A stretch of 64,000 nucleotides of DNA from Flavobacterium enshiense (lineage in GTDB: Bacteria; Bacteroidota; Bacteroidia; Flavobacteriales; Flavobacteriaceae). A model generated the notes under the pieces. That model did no database searches, was not told the DNA's origin, and saw nothing but the letters and a program-made list of their open reading frames with translations. The stretch lies in assembly GCF_022836875.1 (NCBI RefSeq), contig NZ_CP090376.1:868001-932000 (forward strand). Reading direction: 5' to 3'. A program made the translations under genes and the position numbers. Each line of letters begins with the position of its first letter. The first letter of the stretch is position 1. Shown here piece by piece: positions 44,546 to 53,597 of this stretch.

Positions 44546-46087
44546 ATGGCAAAACAAGAAGACTTATTTAAGAATGTAGTTTCGCATGCAAAAGAATATG
44601 GATTTATTTTCCAGTCAAGCGAAATTTACGATGGTTTGAGCGCTGTATATGACTATGCTCAAAACGGAGTGGAACTAAAGAAAAACATCAGGGATTATTG
44701 GTGGAAATCCATGGTACAGATGCACGAAAATATCGTGGGAATTGATTCTGCAATTTTCATGCACCCAACTACCTGGAAAGCTTCCGGCCACGTGGATGCA
44801 TTTAACGATCCGTTGATTGACAACAAAGATTCCAAAAAAAGATACCGTGCCGATGTTTTAATTGAGGATTACGCCGAAAAATTAAATCAGAAAGCACAAA
44901 AAGAAATCGAGAAAGCAAGAACCCGTTTTGGAGAAGCTTTCAACGAGCAGGAATTCATTACCACCAATGCGCGTGTGATGGAATATCTTGGTAAGAAAAA
45001 AGAAATTTTGGAGCGTATGGCCCGTTCACTGGAAACAGAAAATCTGGCCGACGTGAAAGCGTTAATAGAAGAACTGGAAATTGCTGATCCGGAAACAGGT
45101 TCAAGAAACTGGACCGAAGTACGTCAGTTCAATTTGATGTTCGGAACAAAATTAGGTGCTTCTGCTGATTCGGCAATGGACTTATACCTTCGTCCGGAAA
45201 CGGCTCAAGGTATTTTCGTGAACTTCCTGAACGTACAAAAAACCGGTCGTATGAAAGTTCCGTTCGGAATCGCTCAAACCGGAAAAGCGTTCCGTAACGA
45301 AATCGTAGCGCGTCAGTTTATCTTCCGTATGCGTGAGTTCGAACAGATGGAAATGCAGTTCTTTGTTCGTCCGGGAGAGGAAATGAAATATTACGAGTAC
45401 TGGAAAGAAACGCGTTTGAAATGGCATTTGTCGCTTGGTTTGGGTAAAGAAAATTACCGTTTCCACGATCATGAGAAATTAGCGCACTACGCTAATGCAG
45501 CGGCTGATATCGAATTTAACTTCCCATTCGGATTCAAAGAATTGGAAGGAATTCATTCGCGTACCGATTTCGACTTAAAAGCCCACGAACAACATTCGGG
45601 TAAAAAAATGCAGTATTTCGATACCGAATTAAACCAAAACTATACCCCTTATGTGGTTGAAACTTCTGTTGGTTTGGATAGAATGTTCCTGGCAGTTTTC
45701 TCTAACTCTTTGAAAGAAGAAACCTTGGAAGACGGCTCCACAAGGACGGTATTGCGTTTGCCTAGCGTATTGGCGCCAACCAAAGCGGCCGTTTTACCAT
45801 TGGTGAAAAAAGACGGTTTACCGGAAGTGGCCAGACAAATTATCGAAGATTTGAAATGGGATTTCAACGTAGCCTATGACGAAAAAGACGCGGTAGGTCG
45901 TCGTTACAGAAGACAGGATGCATTAGGAACTCCTTTTTGTATCACGGTGGATCACCAAACGTTGGAAGACCAGACGGTAACGATTCGTCACAGAGATTCG
46001 ATGCAACAAGACCGAGTTAAAATTGAAGAATTAAGAGGTATTATCAATAACGAGGTTTCCATGAGAAACTGGTTGATGAAGATGTAA
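44546..46087 (+). CDS. glyS: Glycyl-tRNA synthetase, single-chain (eukaryote/archaea-like) type
   Basis: The 513-residue class II enzyme charges tRNA-Gly as a homodimer, unlike the alpha2-beta2 GlyQS form of proteobacteria. It has LYLRPETAQGIFVNF and the motif 2 loop KAFRNEIVARQFIFRMREFEQMEMQFFV. The motif 3 region VETSVGLDRMFLAVF precedes a C-terminal anticodon-binding domain (APTKAAVLPLVKKDGL). An N-terminal insertion containing a zinc-less region and KARTRFGEAFNEQ is typical of the Bacteroidota version. A bidirectional terminator separates it from thiL. Confidence 0.96.
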   Translation: MAKQEDLFKNVVSHAKEYGFIFQSSEIYDGLSAVYDYAQNGVELKKNIRDYWWKSMVQMHENIVGIDSAIFMHPTTWKASGHVDAFNDPLIDNKDSKKRYRADVLIEDYAEKLNQKAQKEIEKARTRFGEAFNEQEFITTNARVMEYLGKKKEILERMARSLETENLADVKALIEELEIADPETGSRNWTEVRQFNLMFGTKLGASADSAMDLYLRPETAQGIFVNFLNVQKTGRMKVPFGIAQTGKAFRNEIVARQFIFRMREFEQMEMQFFVRPGEEMKYYEYWKETRLKWHLSLGLGKENYRFHDHEKLAHYANAAADIEFNFPFGFKELEGIHSRTDFDLKAHEQHSGKKMQYFDTELNQNYTPYVVETSVGLDRMFLAVFSNSLKEETLEDGSTRTVLRLPSVLAPTKAAVLPLVKKDGLPEVARQIIEDLKWDFNVAYDEKDAVGRRYRRQDALGTPFCITVDHQTLEDQTVTIRHRDSMQQDRVKIEELRGIINNEVSMRNWLMKM

Positions 46088-46106
46088 TTATACTTTTAGA
46101 TATCAA

Positions 46107-46140
46107 AAAAAAAGGCTTTCCAATCGGAAAGCCTTTTTTT
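46107..46140. terminator. Bidirectional terminator between glyS and thiL
   Basis: GGCTTTCC (46114-46121) and GGAAAGCC (46126-46133) pair around an AATC loop, with seven A on the left and seven T on the right. The thiL stop codon overlaps its edge. Confidence 0.9.
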
Positions 46141-47191
46141 ATTCTTCTTCGCTCATGGCATCCCAGCCTCTAGCTTTCAATTCAATTTTTGTATTGGCAC
46201 GGGTAACCAAATGAATGCCTTCACTTTGCTGTGTCATATGACCGATGATGGAGAAATTCGGATTCCCTTTAATCTTGTCAAAGTCTTCCATTTTAATGGT
46301 AAACAGCAATTCGTAATCTTCTCCGCCATTGATTGCAACGGTTGTGCTGTCGATGTTGAATTCCTCACACACATTAATGAATTGCGGGTCGAGCGGTAAT
46401 TTGTCTTCGTATAAATTACAACCCACTTCCGATTGTTTACACAAATGCATAATCTCCGAAGACAATCCGTCGGAAATGTCAATCATGGAAGTTGGTTTTA
46501 TTTCCAGTTTTTCCAAAAGTTCACGTACATCCACACGGGCTTCCGGTTTTAACTGACGTTCTATCAGATAAGTGTAATTGTCTAAATCAGGCTGATTGTT
46601 CGGATTCACCAAAAACACCTGTTTCTCGCGTTCCAAAACCTGCAATCCCATATAGGCAGCTCCTATATCACCGGAAACTACCAGTAAATCGGTTGCACCG
46701 GCACCGCTTCGGTAAACGATCTCGTCTTCATTGGCTTCTCCGATGGCAGTAATGGAAAGAATTAATCCTTTTTGAGAAGAGGTAGTATCTCCACCGATGA
46801 CATCCACTTCGTAAGTTTTAGCAGCGATTGCAATTCCGGAAAACAATTCTTCCAGTGCTTCCAACGGAAAACGATTGGATACCGCAATAGAAACCGTAAT
46901 CTGCGTTGCTTTCGCATTCATTGCGCAGATATCGGAAACATTCGCCGCAACCGCTTTATAGCCCAAATGTTTTAACGGCATGTAAGCTAAATCGAAATGA
47001 ACACCTTCGATTAACAAATCCGTGGAAACAATGGTTTTCTTGTCTTTAAAATCTAAAACAGCGGCATCGTCGCCAATTCCCCTGATGGTGGTTGGTTGGG
47101 TGATTTCAAACTGTTTGGTTAGGTGGTCTATCAAACCGAATTCGCCTAATTGCGCAATATTGGTTCGTGGTTGGTTTTTATCTTCAATCAT
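46139..47191 (-). CDS. thiL: Thiamine-monophosphate kinase
   Basis: The 350-residue enzyme phosphorylates thiamine monophosphate to the active cofactor thiamine diphosphate. Family features are IRGIGDDAAVLDFKDKKTIVSTDLLIEGVHFDL near residues 38-68, AANVSDICAMNAKATQI, VDVIGGDTTSS, MIDISDGLSSEIMHL and GGEDYELLFTI. These carry the Mg-binding aspartates. The N-terminal extension of about 20 residues is usual in Flavobacteria. It lies downstream of lepA, separated by a terminator. Confidence 0.95.
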   Translation of the reverse strand: MIEDKNQPRTNIAQLGEFGLIDHLTKQFEITQPTTIRGIGDDAAVLDFKDKKTIVSTDLLIEGVHFDLAYMPLKHLGYKAVAANVSDICAMNAKATQITVSIAVSNRFPLEALEELFSGIAIAAKTYEVDVIGGDTTSSQKGLILSITAIGEANEDEIVYRSGAGATDLLVVSGDIGAAYMGLQVLEREKQVFLVNPNNQPDLDNYTYLIERQLKPEARVDVRELLEKLEIKPTSMIDISDGLSSEIMHLCKQSEVGCNLYEDKLPLDPQFINVCEEFNIDSTTVAINGGEDYELLFTIKMEDFDKIKGNPNFSIIGHMTQQSEGIHLVTRANTKIELKARGWDAMSEEE

Positions 47192-47243
47192 TTTTTAGGA
47201 ACTAAGTTTCAGAGGGACAAAGGTACAAAGTTTAAAAACAAAA

Positions 47244-47268
47244 AACCCGACTACTTTGGTAATCGGGC
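47244..47268 (-). terminator. Terminator of lepA
   Basis: On the minus strand CCCGATTAC and GTAGTCGGG pair around a CAAA loop, followed by TTTTTTG. Confidence 0.85.
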
Positions 47269-47312
47269 TTCTCTATATTCTATTTTCTTTTATCTAATAT
47301 CTAAATGAAAAA

Positions 47313-49109
47313 TTAATCGTTCAATTTCAATACGGCCATAAACGCTTCTTGTGGAATCTCTACGTTTCCAACCTGACGCATACGTTTTTTACCTTTTTTC
47401 TGTTTTTCCAACAATTTACGCTTACGGGAAATATCTCCTCCGTAACATTTAGCGGTAACGTCTTTACGTAAAGCTTTGATGGTTTCTCTGGCGATGATTT
47501 TAGCACCAATCGCAGCCTGAATTGGAATATCAAACTGTTGTCTCGGGATCAGTTCGCGCAGTTTTTCACACATTTTTTTACCGATATTATATGCATTGTC
47601 TTCGTGAATCAACGCCGAAAGCGCATCCACCGACTGTGCGTTTAATAACACATCCAGTTTTACCAATTTCGAAGTACGCATGCCAATTGGCGTATAGTCA
47701 AACGAAGCGTATCCTTTGGAAACCGTTTTCAATCGGTCGTAGAAGTCGAATACGATTTCCGCCAACGGCATATCGAAATTCAATTCCACACGTTCCGTAG
47801 TCAGATACGTTTGGTTGGTAATCAGTCCGCGTTTTTCAATACACAAACTCATTACGTTCCCCACGAAATCCGCTTTGGTGATAATCGTAGCTTTAATATA
47901 TGGTTCTTCTACACGGTCTAATTTTGAAGGTTCCGGTAAGTCGGATGGGTTGTTAACCACAAGTGCTGTTTCTGGATCTTTTTTGGTATACGCCAAATAC
48001 GATACGTTGGGAACCGTTGTGATTACCGTCATGTCGAATTCACGCTCCAAACGCTCCTGGATAATTTCCATGTGCAGCATTCCCAGGAATCCGCATCGGA
48101 AACCAAAGCCTAACGCCGCCGAACTCTCCGCGGTAAATACCAACGAGGCATCGTTCAGTTGCAGTTTCTCCATCGAGGCACGCAAGTCTTCATAATCTTC
48201 GGTGTCCACCGGATAAATTCCGGCAAATACCATCGGTTTCACATCTTCGAAACCGGTAATCATATTGGTTGTAGGGGTTTTTGCGTCGGTTAACGTATCA
48301 CCCACTTTTACTTCTTTCGCTTCTTTAATTCCGGAAATTAAGTACCCCACATCTCCGGCAGAAATAACCTGCTTCGGAACTTGATTTAGTTTCAGCGTAC
48401 CGATTTCGTCTGCAAAATATTCGTTACCTGTTGCCATGAACTTAATTTTCTGACCTTTGCGGATTTCCCCGTTTTTCACTCGGAAAATAACTTCAATACC
48501 TCGGAACGGATTGTACACCGAGTCAAAAATCAACGCCTGTAACGGTTCGTTCGGATCGCCTTTCGGAGCCGGAATACGTTCGATAATCGCTGCTAAAATA
48601 TTCTCCACACCAAATCCGGTTTTCCCCGAAGCGTGGATAATATCTTCTAATTTACAGCCCAACAAGTCAATAATATCGTCGCTCACTTCCTCCGGATTCG
48701 CACTTGGCAAATCCACTTTGTTCAATACCGGAATAATTTCCAAGTCATTTTCCAAAGCCAGGTATAAATTCGAAATCGTTTGTGCCTGAATACTCTGTGC
48801 TGCATCCACAATCAAAAGCGCGCCTTCACAAGCAGCAATCGAACGGGAAACCTCATACGAGAAATCCACGTGTCCGGGAGTGTCAATCAGGTTCAGGATA
48901 TATTGTTCGCCTTTATAGGTGTATTCCATCTGGATGGCGTGACTTTTAATGGTAATCCCACGTTCACGCTCCAAGTCCATATTGTCCAACAATTGTGCTT
49001 TTTCCTCACGCGCCGTAACGGTTTGTGTGGCACCAAGCAAACGGTCGGCCAACGTACTTTTTCCGTGGTCAATGTGTGCAATAATGCAGAAATTTCTAAT
49101 ATGCTTCAT
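47313..49109 (-). CDS. lepA: Elongation factor 4 (LepA)
   Basis: The 598-residue translational GTPase back-translocates stalled ribosomes and aids initiation. G1 is AHIDHGKST (residues 11-19), G3 DTPGHVDF and G4 NKVDLP. The LepA-specific C-terminal domain includes [23 protein letters not shown]. The frame is open for 12 codons before the ATG at 49109, but that part reads into a non-coding hairpin element and is not LepA-like. A -7 box at 49329-49336 suggests a leader of about 210 bases. Confidence 0.96.
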   Translation of the reverse strand: MKHIRNFCIIAHIDHGKSTLADRLLGATQTVTAREEKAQLLDNMDLERERGITIKSHAIQMEYTYKGEQYILNLIDTPGHVDFSYEVSRSIAACEGALLIVDAAQSIQAQTISNLYLALENDLEIIPVLNKVDLPSANPEEVSDDIIDLLGCKLEDIIHASGKTGFGVENILAAIIERIPAPKGDPNEPLQALIFDSVYNPFRGIEVIFRVKNGEIRKGQKIKFMATGNEYFADEIGTLKLNQVPKQVISAGDVGYLISGIKEAKEVKVGDTLTDAKTPTTNMITGFEDVKPMVFAGIYPVDTEDYEDLRASMEKLQLNDASLVFTAESSAALGFGFRCGFLGMLHMEIIQERLEREFDMTVITTVPNVSYLAYTKKDPETALVVNNPSDLPEPSKLDRVEEPYIKATIITKADFVGNVMSLCIEKRGLITNQTYLTTERVELNFDMPLAEIVFDFYDRLKTVSKGYASFDYTPIGMRTSKLVKLDVLLNAQSVDALSALIHEDNAYNIGKKMCEKLRELIPRQQFDIPIQAAIGAKIIARETIKALRKDVTAKCYGGDISRKRKLLEKQKKGKKRMRQVGNVEIPQEAFMAVLKLND

Positions 49110-49131
49110 CTTCGTTCTTTGTCTTAATTTA

Positions 49132-49227
49132 GGGCGTTCCCACAAGGGTCGGGCTTTCCGCTGTATCTTTTGTTCCTCTCGTAAAAAACGAGATCCACAA
49201 AAGGATGCCGCTGCAATCCCTAACGCA
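49132..49227. repeat. Intergenic hairpin element A, upstream of lepA
   Basis: The element is bounded by GGCGTT and AACGC arms. Inside, GCTGTATCTTTTGT pairs with ACAAAAGGATGCCGC, and the core is TCTCGT (49177-49182) with ACGAGA (49188-49193). Base composition is much richer in G+C than the flanks. From memory, similar CCGCT-hairpin-CCGCT elements are scattered through Flavobacteriaceae genomes; I cannot verify this here. It may lie in the lepA leader. Confidence 0.6.
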
Positions 49228-49328
49228 ATCTATGGTTGTCTTTGAATTACCTGACAGCCACTGGCTGTCCTCCTCTTAATATCAAATCTAACGCGCATCA
49301 CGACTCATAAAGGTAGTGAATTAATCGG

Positions 49329-49336
49329 CAAATATA
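49329..49336 (-). promoter_or_regulatory. Possible -7 box of lepA
   Basis: The minus strand reads TATATTTG, matching TAnnTTTG. No TTG lies at the optimal distance, so support is moderate. Confidence 0.4.
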
Positions 49337-49513
49337 GCTTAAAGATTTGATTTAAAAGGGAAGGTTAACAAATTACGTTAAATTCAGATTTTGTGATTTC
49401 AAAAAATGTAAGAATCAGTAAAACTTGTCTTGAACCCTTTGAAAATAGGAATTCATAAAAAAAACGTTTTTGTTTTTGAAGAAAAATTCACAAATTGAAT
49501 TAAGACTAGTGCT

Positions 49514-50476
49514 TCACTTTTCGATTACTTCGCTGTCTGGTTTTGCTGTATTGGGCAAAACTGTTACTTCTTTTTCCTTTTCGTATTGTTCAATATAGAC
49601 CGCATAATCTGACGGTTGAATTTTTAAGCCCATATATTCCGCGTATATCTTTGTGAATTCAGCGCCAAAATATAGAATAGCAGCGGTATAATATACCCAA
49701 ACTAGAATAACGATTAAAGAACCTGCAGCGCCATAAGCAGAGCCGGTACTTGCTACATCGATATAAATACCAATTAAAAAGCGGCCTAGCATAAAAAGGC
49801 ATCCGGTAAAAAATGCACCGGATCTAACATCTTTCCAAGAAATTTTTGCATCTGGAAGTACTTTGAAAATCACGCCAAAAAGAGTGGTAATGACTGCAAA
49901 ACTGACCAATATATCGATAATCCGAAAAATAACCAGAGTTACACTCGGGAAATAATTTTTAAGCCATTCACTTAATGCCAGTAAAGCTCCATTTATCAGT
50001 AATGAAACAATGAGTAAGAATCCAAGGCTGATAATTAGGGAAGAAGAAAGCAGCCTGTCTTTGATTAATTTTACCCAGCCTTTTTTTGGTTTTGCTTTTA
50101 ATTTCCAAATCATATTGATGGAATCCTGGATTTCTACAAAAACGCTGGTCGCCCCGATGAGTAAAATAATGCCGCTAACAACTATAGCTGCATTTGTTTC
50201 TCCAGAGAGTTCCATATTTTTGATAATATCCTGAATTTGGGCTGCGGCTTCACTGCCTATTAGATCGTTTATTTCTTTGAAAATCTCTCCTTGGACAGCG
50301 TCTCGTCCAAAGAAAATTCCTGTTAGTGAAATTATTAATAGCAAAAGGGGAGCCAACGAAAAAATGGTATAATAGGAAAGAGATGCGCTAAGTTTTAATG
50401 CGCGGTCATCAATAAAACTTTGAAAAGTATCCTTCAGGATTCTGAAAACAATGCCAATAGTGATTCTCTTTTCCAT
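49514..50476 (-). CDS. YihY/BrkB family membrane protein
   Basis: The 320-residue protein has about six membrane helices. The family N-terminus DDRALKLSASLSYYTIFSLAPLLLLIISL is followed by SVFVEIQDSINMIWKLK and a late helix pair with GSLIVILVWVYYTAAILYFGAEFTKIYAE, a hallmark of the family. Members were once called ribonuclease BN in error; transport or envelope roles are suspected but unproven. The hydrophilic C-terminal tail of about 45 residues is charged. It is preceded by 243 bp shared with the divergent dusB. Confidence 0.9.
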   Translation of the reverse strand: MEKRITIGIVFRILKDTFQSFIDDRALKLSASLSYYTIFSLAPLLLLIISLTGIFFGRDAVQGEIFKEINDLIGSEAAAQIQDIIKNMELSGETNAAIVVSGIILLIGATSVFVEIQDSINMIWKLKAKPKKGWVKLIKDRLLSSSLIISLGFLLIVSLLINGALLALSEWLKNYFPSVTLVIFRIIDILVSFAVITTLFGVIFKVLPDAKISWKDVRSGAFFTGCLFMLGRFLIGIYIDVASTGSAYGAAGSLIVILVWVYYTAAILYFGAEFTKIYAEYMGLKIQPSDYAVYIEQYEKEKEVTVLPNTAKPDSEVIEK

Positions 50477-50719
50477 TTCCCGTTTTTAATAAAGTTATAA
50501 TGTGACGTTCAAAAGAAACTATTAAATTTAATAATTCTATTGTGAAATTATGATTATATTTTTTCGAAATACGGTCATAAGCATTGATTATATTTCTAAC
50601 GAAGTTGTCCTTCCTGAAAATCCTCGAACGAAGCCGTGAACTCATTAGTTTTCTGTTTGTTATGGCTTCTAACAATTAATTAAGGTTTAAATTCGTAATT
50701 TTGCGCCAAATTGAAGAAG

Positions 50720-51712
50720 ATGGTTAAAATTGGCAACATAGAATTACCCGAATTTCCTTTGTTACTCGCGCCGATGGAGGATGTGAGCGACCCACCGTTT
50801 CGTCGTTTGTGCAAGCAGCACGGTGCCGATCTGATGTACTCGGAGTTTATTTCCAGTGAAGGACTGATCCGTGATGCTATGAAAAGCAAAAAGAAACTTG
50901 ATATTTTCGATTACGAACGTCCGGTAGGTATTCAGATTTTCGGAGGAGACGAAGAGGCGATGGAAATGTCGGCTAAAATCGTCGACACGGTGCAACCCGA
51001 TTTAGTAGACATTAACTTTGGTTGTCCGGTTAAAAAAGTAGTTTGTAAAGGTGCCGGTGCCGGTGTTTTAAAAGATGTCGACCTGATGGTGCGTCTTACC
51101 AAAGCCGTAATTAAAGGAACGAATCTTCCGGTAACGGTAAAGACTCGTTTGGGTTGGGACCACGATTCCATCAACATTGATGAAGTGGCCGAACGATTGC
51201 AGGATGTTGGTGTACAAGCGCTGACGATTCACGGTCGAACCCGTGCCCAAATGTATAAAGGGCATTCGGATTGGTCGCATATTGAAAGGGTGAAAAACAA
51301 TCCACGTATCACGATGCCGATTTTCGGAAACGGGGATATCGATTCTCCCGAAAAAGCGTTGGAATACAAAAACAAATACGGTCTGGATGGTATCATGATC
51401 GGTCGTGCCGCGATTGGTTATCCGTGGATTTTCGACGAAATCAAACATTACTTCAAAACTGGCGAATTATTGCCGCCTCCCGACATGGAAGCCCGTATAC
51501 AGGCTGCTCAAAATCACCTGACTTGGGCTATGGAATGGAAAGGCGAGCGTGTAGGTATCGTAGAAATGCGCCGTCATTACACCAATTATTTCAAAGGGAT
51601 TCACAATTTCAAGGAATACCGTCAACAGTTAGTAACCAACGACAGTGCCGAGGAATTATTCAAGATTTTTGACGAAATCCGTGATGCTTTTTCGGATTAT
51701 CAAGTGGTTTAA
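50720..51712 (+). CDS. dusB: tRNA-dihydrouridine synthase B-like
   Basis: The 330-residue flavoenzyme reduces uridine in tRNA D-loops. It has LLLAPMEDVSDPPFRRLC at the N-terminus, VDINFGCPVKKVVCKGAGAGVL with the catalytic Cys in GCP, and the FMN phosphate site FGNGDIDSPEKAL and GLDGIMIGRAAIGYPW. An upstream TTG at 50711 would add only three residues, so the ATG at 50720 is taken. A TAATTTTG -7 box lies just upstream, at about 50696-50703. Mce and rbfA-type translation genes lie further downstream but not in the same unit. Confidence 0.93.
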   Translation: MVKIGNIELPEFPLLLAPMEDVSDPPFRRLCKQHGADLMYSEFISSEGLIRDAMKSKKKLDIFDYERPVGIQIFGGDEEAMEMSAKIVDTVQPDLVDINFGCPVKKVVCKGAGAGVLKDVDLMVRLTKAVIKGTNLPVTVKTRLGWDHDSINIDEVAERLQDVGVQALTIHGRTRAQMYKGHSDWSHIERVKNNPRITMPIFGNGDIDSPEKALEYKNKYGLDGIMIGRAAIGYPWIFDEIKHYFKTGELLPPPDMEARIQAAQNHLTWAMEWKGERVGIVEMRRHYTNYFKGIHNFKEYRQQLVTNDSAEELFKIFDEIRDAFSDYQVV

Positions 51713-51726
51713 TAGATAAATACGAA

Positions 51727-51969
51727 GTGAATAGTAATAAAATCTGGTACGCTTTATTAATCGCATCCATCTTATCATTCATTGTTTTTGTGTTTATGTT
51801 TTTGGGTTTTCTCTTAGACATTAAATATGCAATGGAATCAGTAAAAGGGATTAGTAATGAAATAATTGAGTTGTCCTATAATCATGTTTATTCATTGAGT
51901 TGGATTATATTTTTCCAATTTTTGATAATTATATATTTGTTGGTAATAGCAAAGAAGAATAAAAACTGA
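51727..51969 (+). CDS. Small two-helix membrane protein
   Basis: The 80-residue frame begins with GTG 14 bp after dusB. It has hydrophobic helices at about 8-30 (YALLIASILSFIVFVFMFLGFLL) and 55-74 (SLSWIIFFQFLIIIYLLVIA), followed by KKNKN. I recognise no family. Coding is supported by its length, tight spacing after dusB and a strong terminator right after its stop. The start codon is the weak point. Confidence 0.55.
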   Translation: MNSNKIWYALLIASILSFIVFVFMFLGFLLDIKYAMESVKGISNEIIELSYNHVYSLSWIIFFQFLIIIYLLVIAKKNKN

Positions 51970-51980
51970 TTTGAAAATAA

Positions 51981-52013
51981 AAAAAGGGCTCAACAATTGT
52001 TGAGCCTTTTTTT
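51981..52013. terminator. Bidirectional terminator between dusB and the MATE gene
   Basis: GGCTCAAC (51987-51994) and GTTGAGCC (51999-52006) pair perfectly around AATT, flanked by A and T runs. It also covers the MATE stop codon region. Confidence 0.92.
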
Positions 52014-53442
52014 AAACCTGTACTTTCTTCCATCTTCCTTTTTTGTAAAGTACAATGCTGGCAAGTGTAATTGCGGTTTCGGCAATTGGGACGGCCATGA
52101 AAACTCCGGTTGGTCCCATTTTAAATTGTTTTGCCAAAACATAAGCAAGCGGAATCTGAAACAGCCAGAATCCGAAAAAGTTAACCCATGTAGGAGTCCA
52201 GGTGTCGCCTGCTCCGTTGAAAGTGTTGATCAATACCATTCCGATACCGTAAAAAATATATCCCAGGCTCATGGTTTGCAATGCTTCCACGGCAATTTTC
52301 CGTACAATAACATCGTTCGAGAAAAAAGAGATGATGTGATGGGAAAACAATAAGGTGATTACCATGATGGTTGCCATGAAAACCGTGTTGTATTTCGCAG
52401 TGGTGAATACTGATTTCTCCGCACGTGCAATCTGTTGAGCGCCCAGATTTTGTCCGACCAGAGTCGCAGCGGCATTGCTCAGTCCCCAGGCAGGAAGTAT
52501 GAAAAACATCATAATCCGCAAGGCAGTCTGATAACCTGCCGAACCTTGATCACCTCCTGTTGTAGCGACCAACTGCGCTAAGAAAATCCAGCTGCAGGAA
52601 GCAATTACGAACTGTAAAACACCCGGAGCGGCAATTTTGGCAATGTGTTTGATTTGTTCAAAATCGGGAATGAAATACGAAGGAACAATTTTTAAAATGC
52701 TTCGCCCGTTAAACAAGTGGTAGGCCTGGTACAATACTCCGATACTTCTTCCTGTGGTGGTGGCCATTGCCGCGCCAATTAATCCGAACGCGGGAATCGG
52801 TCCCAGTCCGTTAATTAAGATCGGACATAAAATAATGTTGCAGGCATTGGCCAGCCACAAACTGCGCATGGCAATAGCCGCATTTCCGGCACCTCGAAAA
52901 ATTCCATTAATCAGGAATAAAAGCATGATACATAAGCTTCCGCCCATCATGATTCGGGTAAAGTTTACTCCGTAATCGGCAGCTTCCCGTGTGGCTCCCA
53001 TTAGAAGCAAAATATCTTTGGCATAAATAAACCCAAAAACACTGATTATTGTATTGATTGCAAAAGCAATAATAATGGCCTGCATTCCGGCTTTGGATGC
53101 TGCTACCGGGTCTTTCTCACCGATGCGTCGCGCTACTACAGCCGTCGCAGCCATACTGATCCCGATGGCTAATGAGTAGATAATGGCGAGTACAGATTCT
53201 GTTAATCCTACCGTTTGAATGGCGTAACTACTGTGTTCTAAATGCCCTACGAAATATAAATCAACCAAAGCGAAAACCGATTCCATCATCATTTCCAAAA
53301 CCATGGGTATGGCAAGGAGAACAACGGCTTTCTTGATGCTTCCGCTGGTGTAATCGAAAGAGTCGTCGCCTTTAATGGCGGTTTTCAGGGTGTTGAATAT
53401 TCTTGAAAAAGTAGTATGTCTTGATGTGTTTGTCATGATCAA
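52012..53442 (-). CDS. MATE-family multidrug/Na+ antiporter
   Basis: The 476-residue protein has twelve predicted membrane helices in two homologous halves. The first begins GSIKKAVVLLAIPMVLEMMMESVFALVDLYFVG and the second begins near HIAKIAAPGVLQFVIASCSWIFLAQLV. Both are typical of NorM/DinF-like MATE exporters, which expel cationic drugs using ion gradients. Substrate specificity is not predictable. About 30 soluble residues precede the first helix. Confidence 0.93.
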   Translation of the reverse strand: MIMTNTSRHTTFSRIFNTLKTAIKGDDSFDYTSGSIKKAVVLLAIPMVLEMMMESVFALVDLYFVGHLEHSSYAIQTVGLTESVLAIIYSLAIGISMAATAVVARRIGEKDPVAASKAGMQAIIIAFAINTIISVFGFIYAKDILLLMGATREAADYGVNFTRIMMGGSLCIMLLFLINGIFRGAGNAAIAMRSLWLANACNIILCPILINGLGPIPAFGLIGAAMATTTGRSIGVLYQAYHLFNGRSILKIVPSYFIPDFEQIKHIAKIAAPGVLQFVIASCSWIFLAQLVATTGGDQGSAGYQTALRIMMFFILPAWGLSNAAATLVGQNLGAQQIARAEKSVFTTAKYNTVFMATIMVITLLFSHHIISFFSNDVIVRKIAVEALQTMSLGYIFYGIGMVLINTFNGAGDTWTPTWVNFFGFWLFQIPLAYVLAKQFKMGPTGVFMAVPIAETAITLASIVLYKKGRWKKVQV

Positions 53443-53597
53443 TTAGGATAAAATGAATGAAGCCGGATTGATGAAACCGGATGAGGTGAAAATGTCCTAA
53501 TTATCTCAGCGGTAAATAAGTAAGGACTAGACAAAAACAATCATGGGCGTTCCGTTTTGTTGAACAGCAAAGATAAAAATTAATTTTTGAAGCAAAA

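Larger units (their letters stand above)
49110..49513. other. 404-bp intergenic region between lepA and the BrkB-family gene
   Basis: It contains hairpin element A (49132-49227), a compact perfect hairpin GACAGCC-ACT-GGCTGTC at 49252-49268, the possible lepA -7 box, and AT-rich sequence beyond it. No reading frame has coding character. Confidence 0.6.

Noticed and set aside
49110..49145. LepA start 12 codons earlier
   Set aside because: The extra residues come from the hairpin element upstream. LepA proteins begin MKHIRNF or similar.
50409..50675. Minus-strand 88-codon frame overlapping the start of the BrkB-family gene
   Set aside because: It overlaps a well-supported gene by 68 bp in another frame. 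The peptide is rich in Asn, Ile and Lys, as expected of chance translation of AT-rich DNA, and no family is recognisable.
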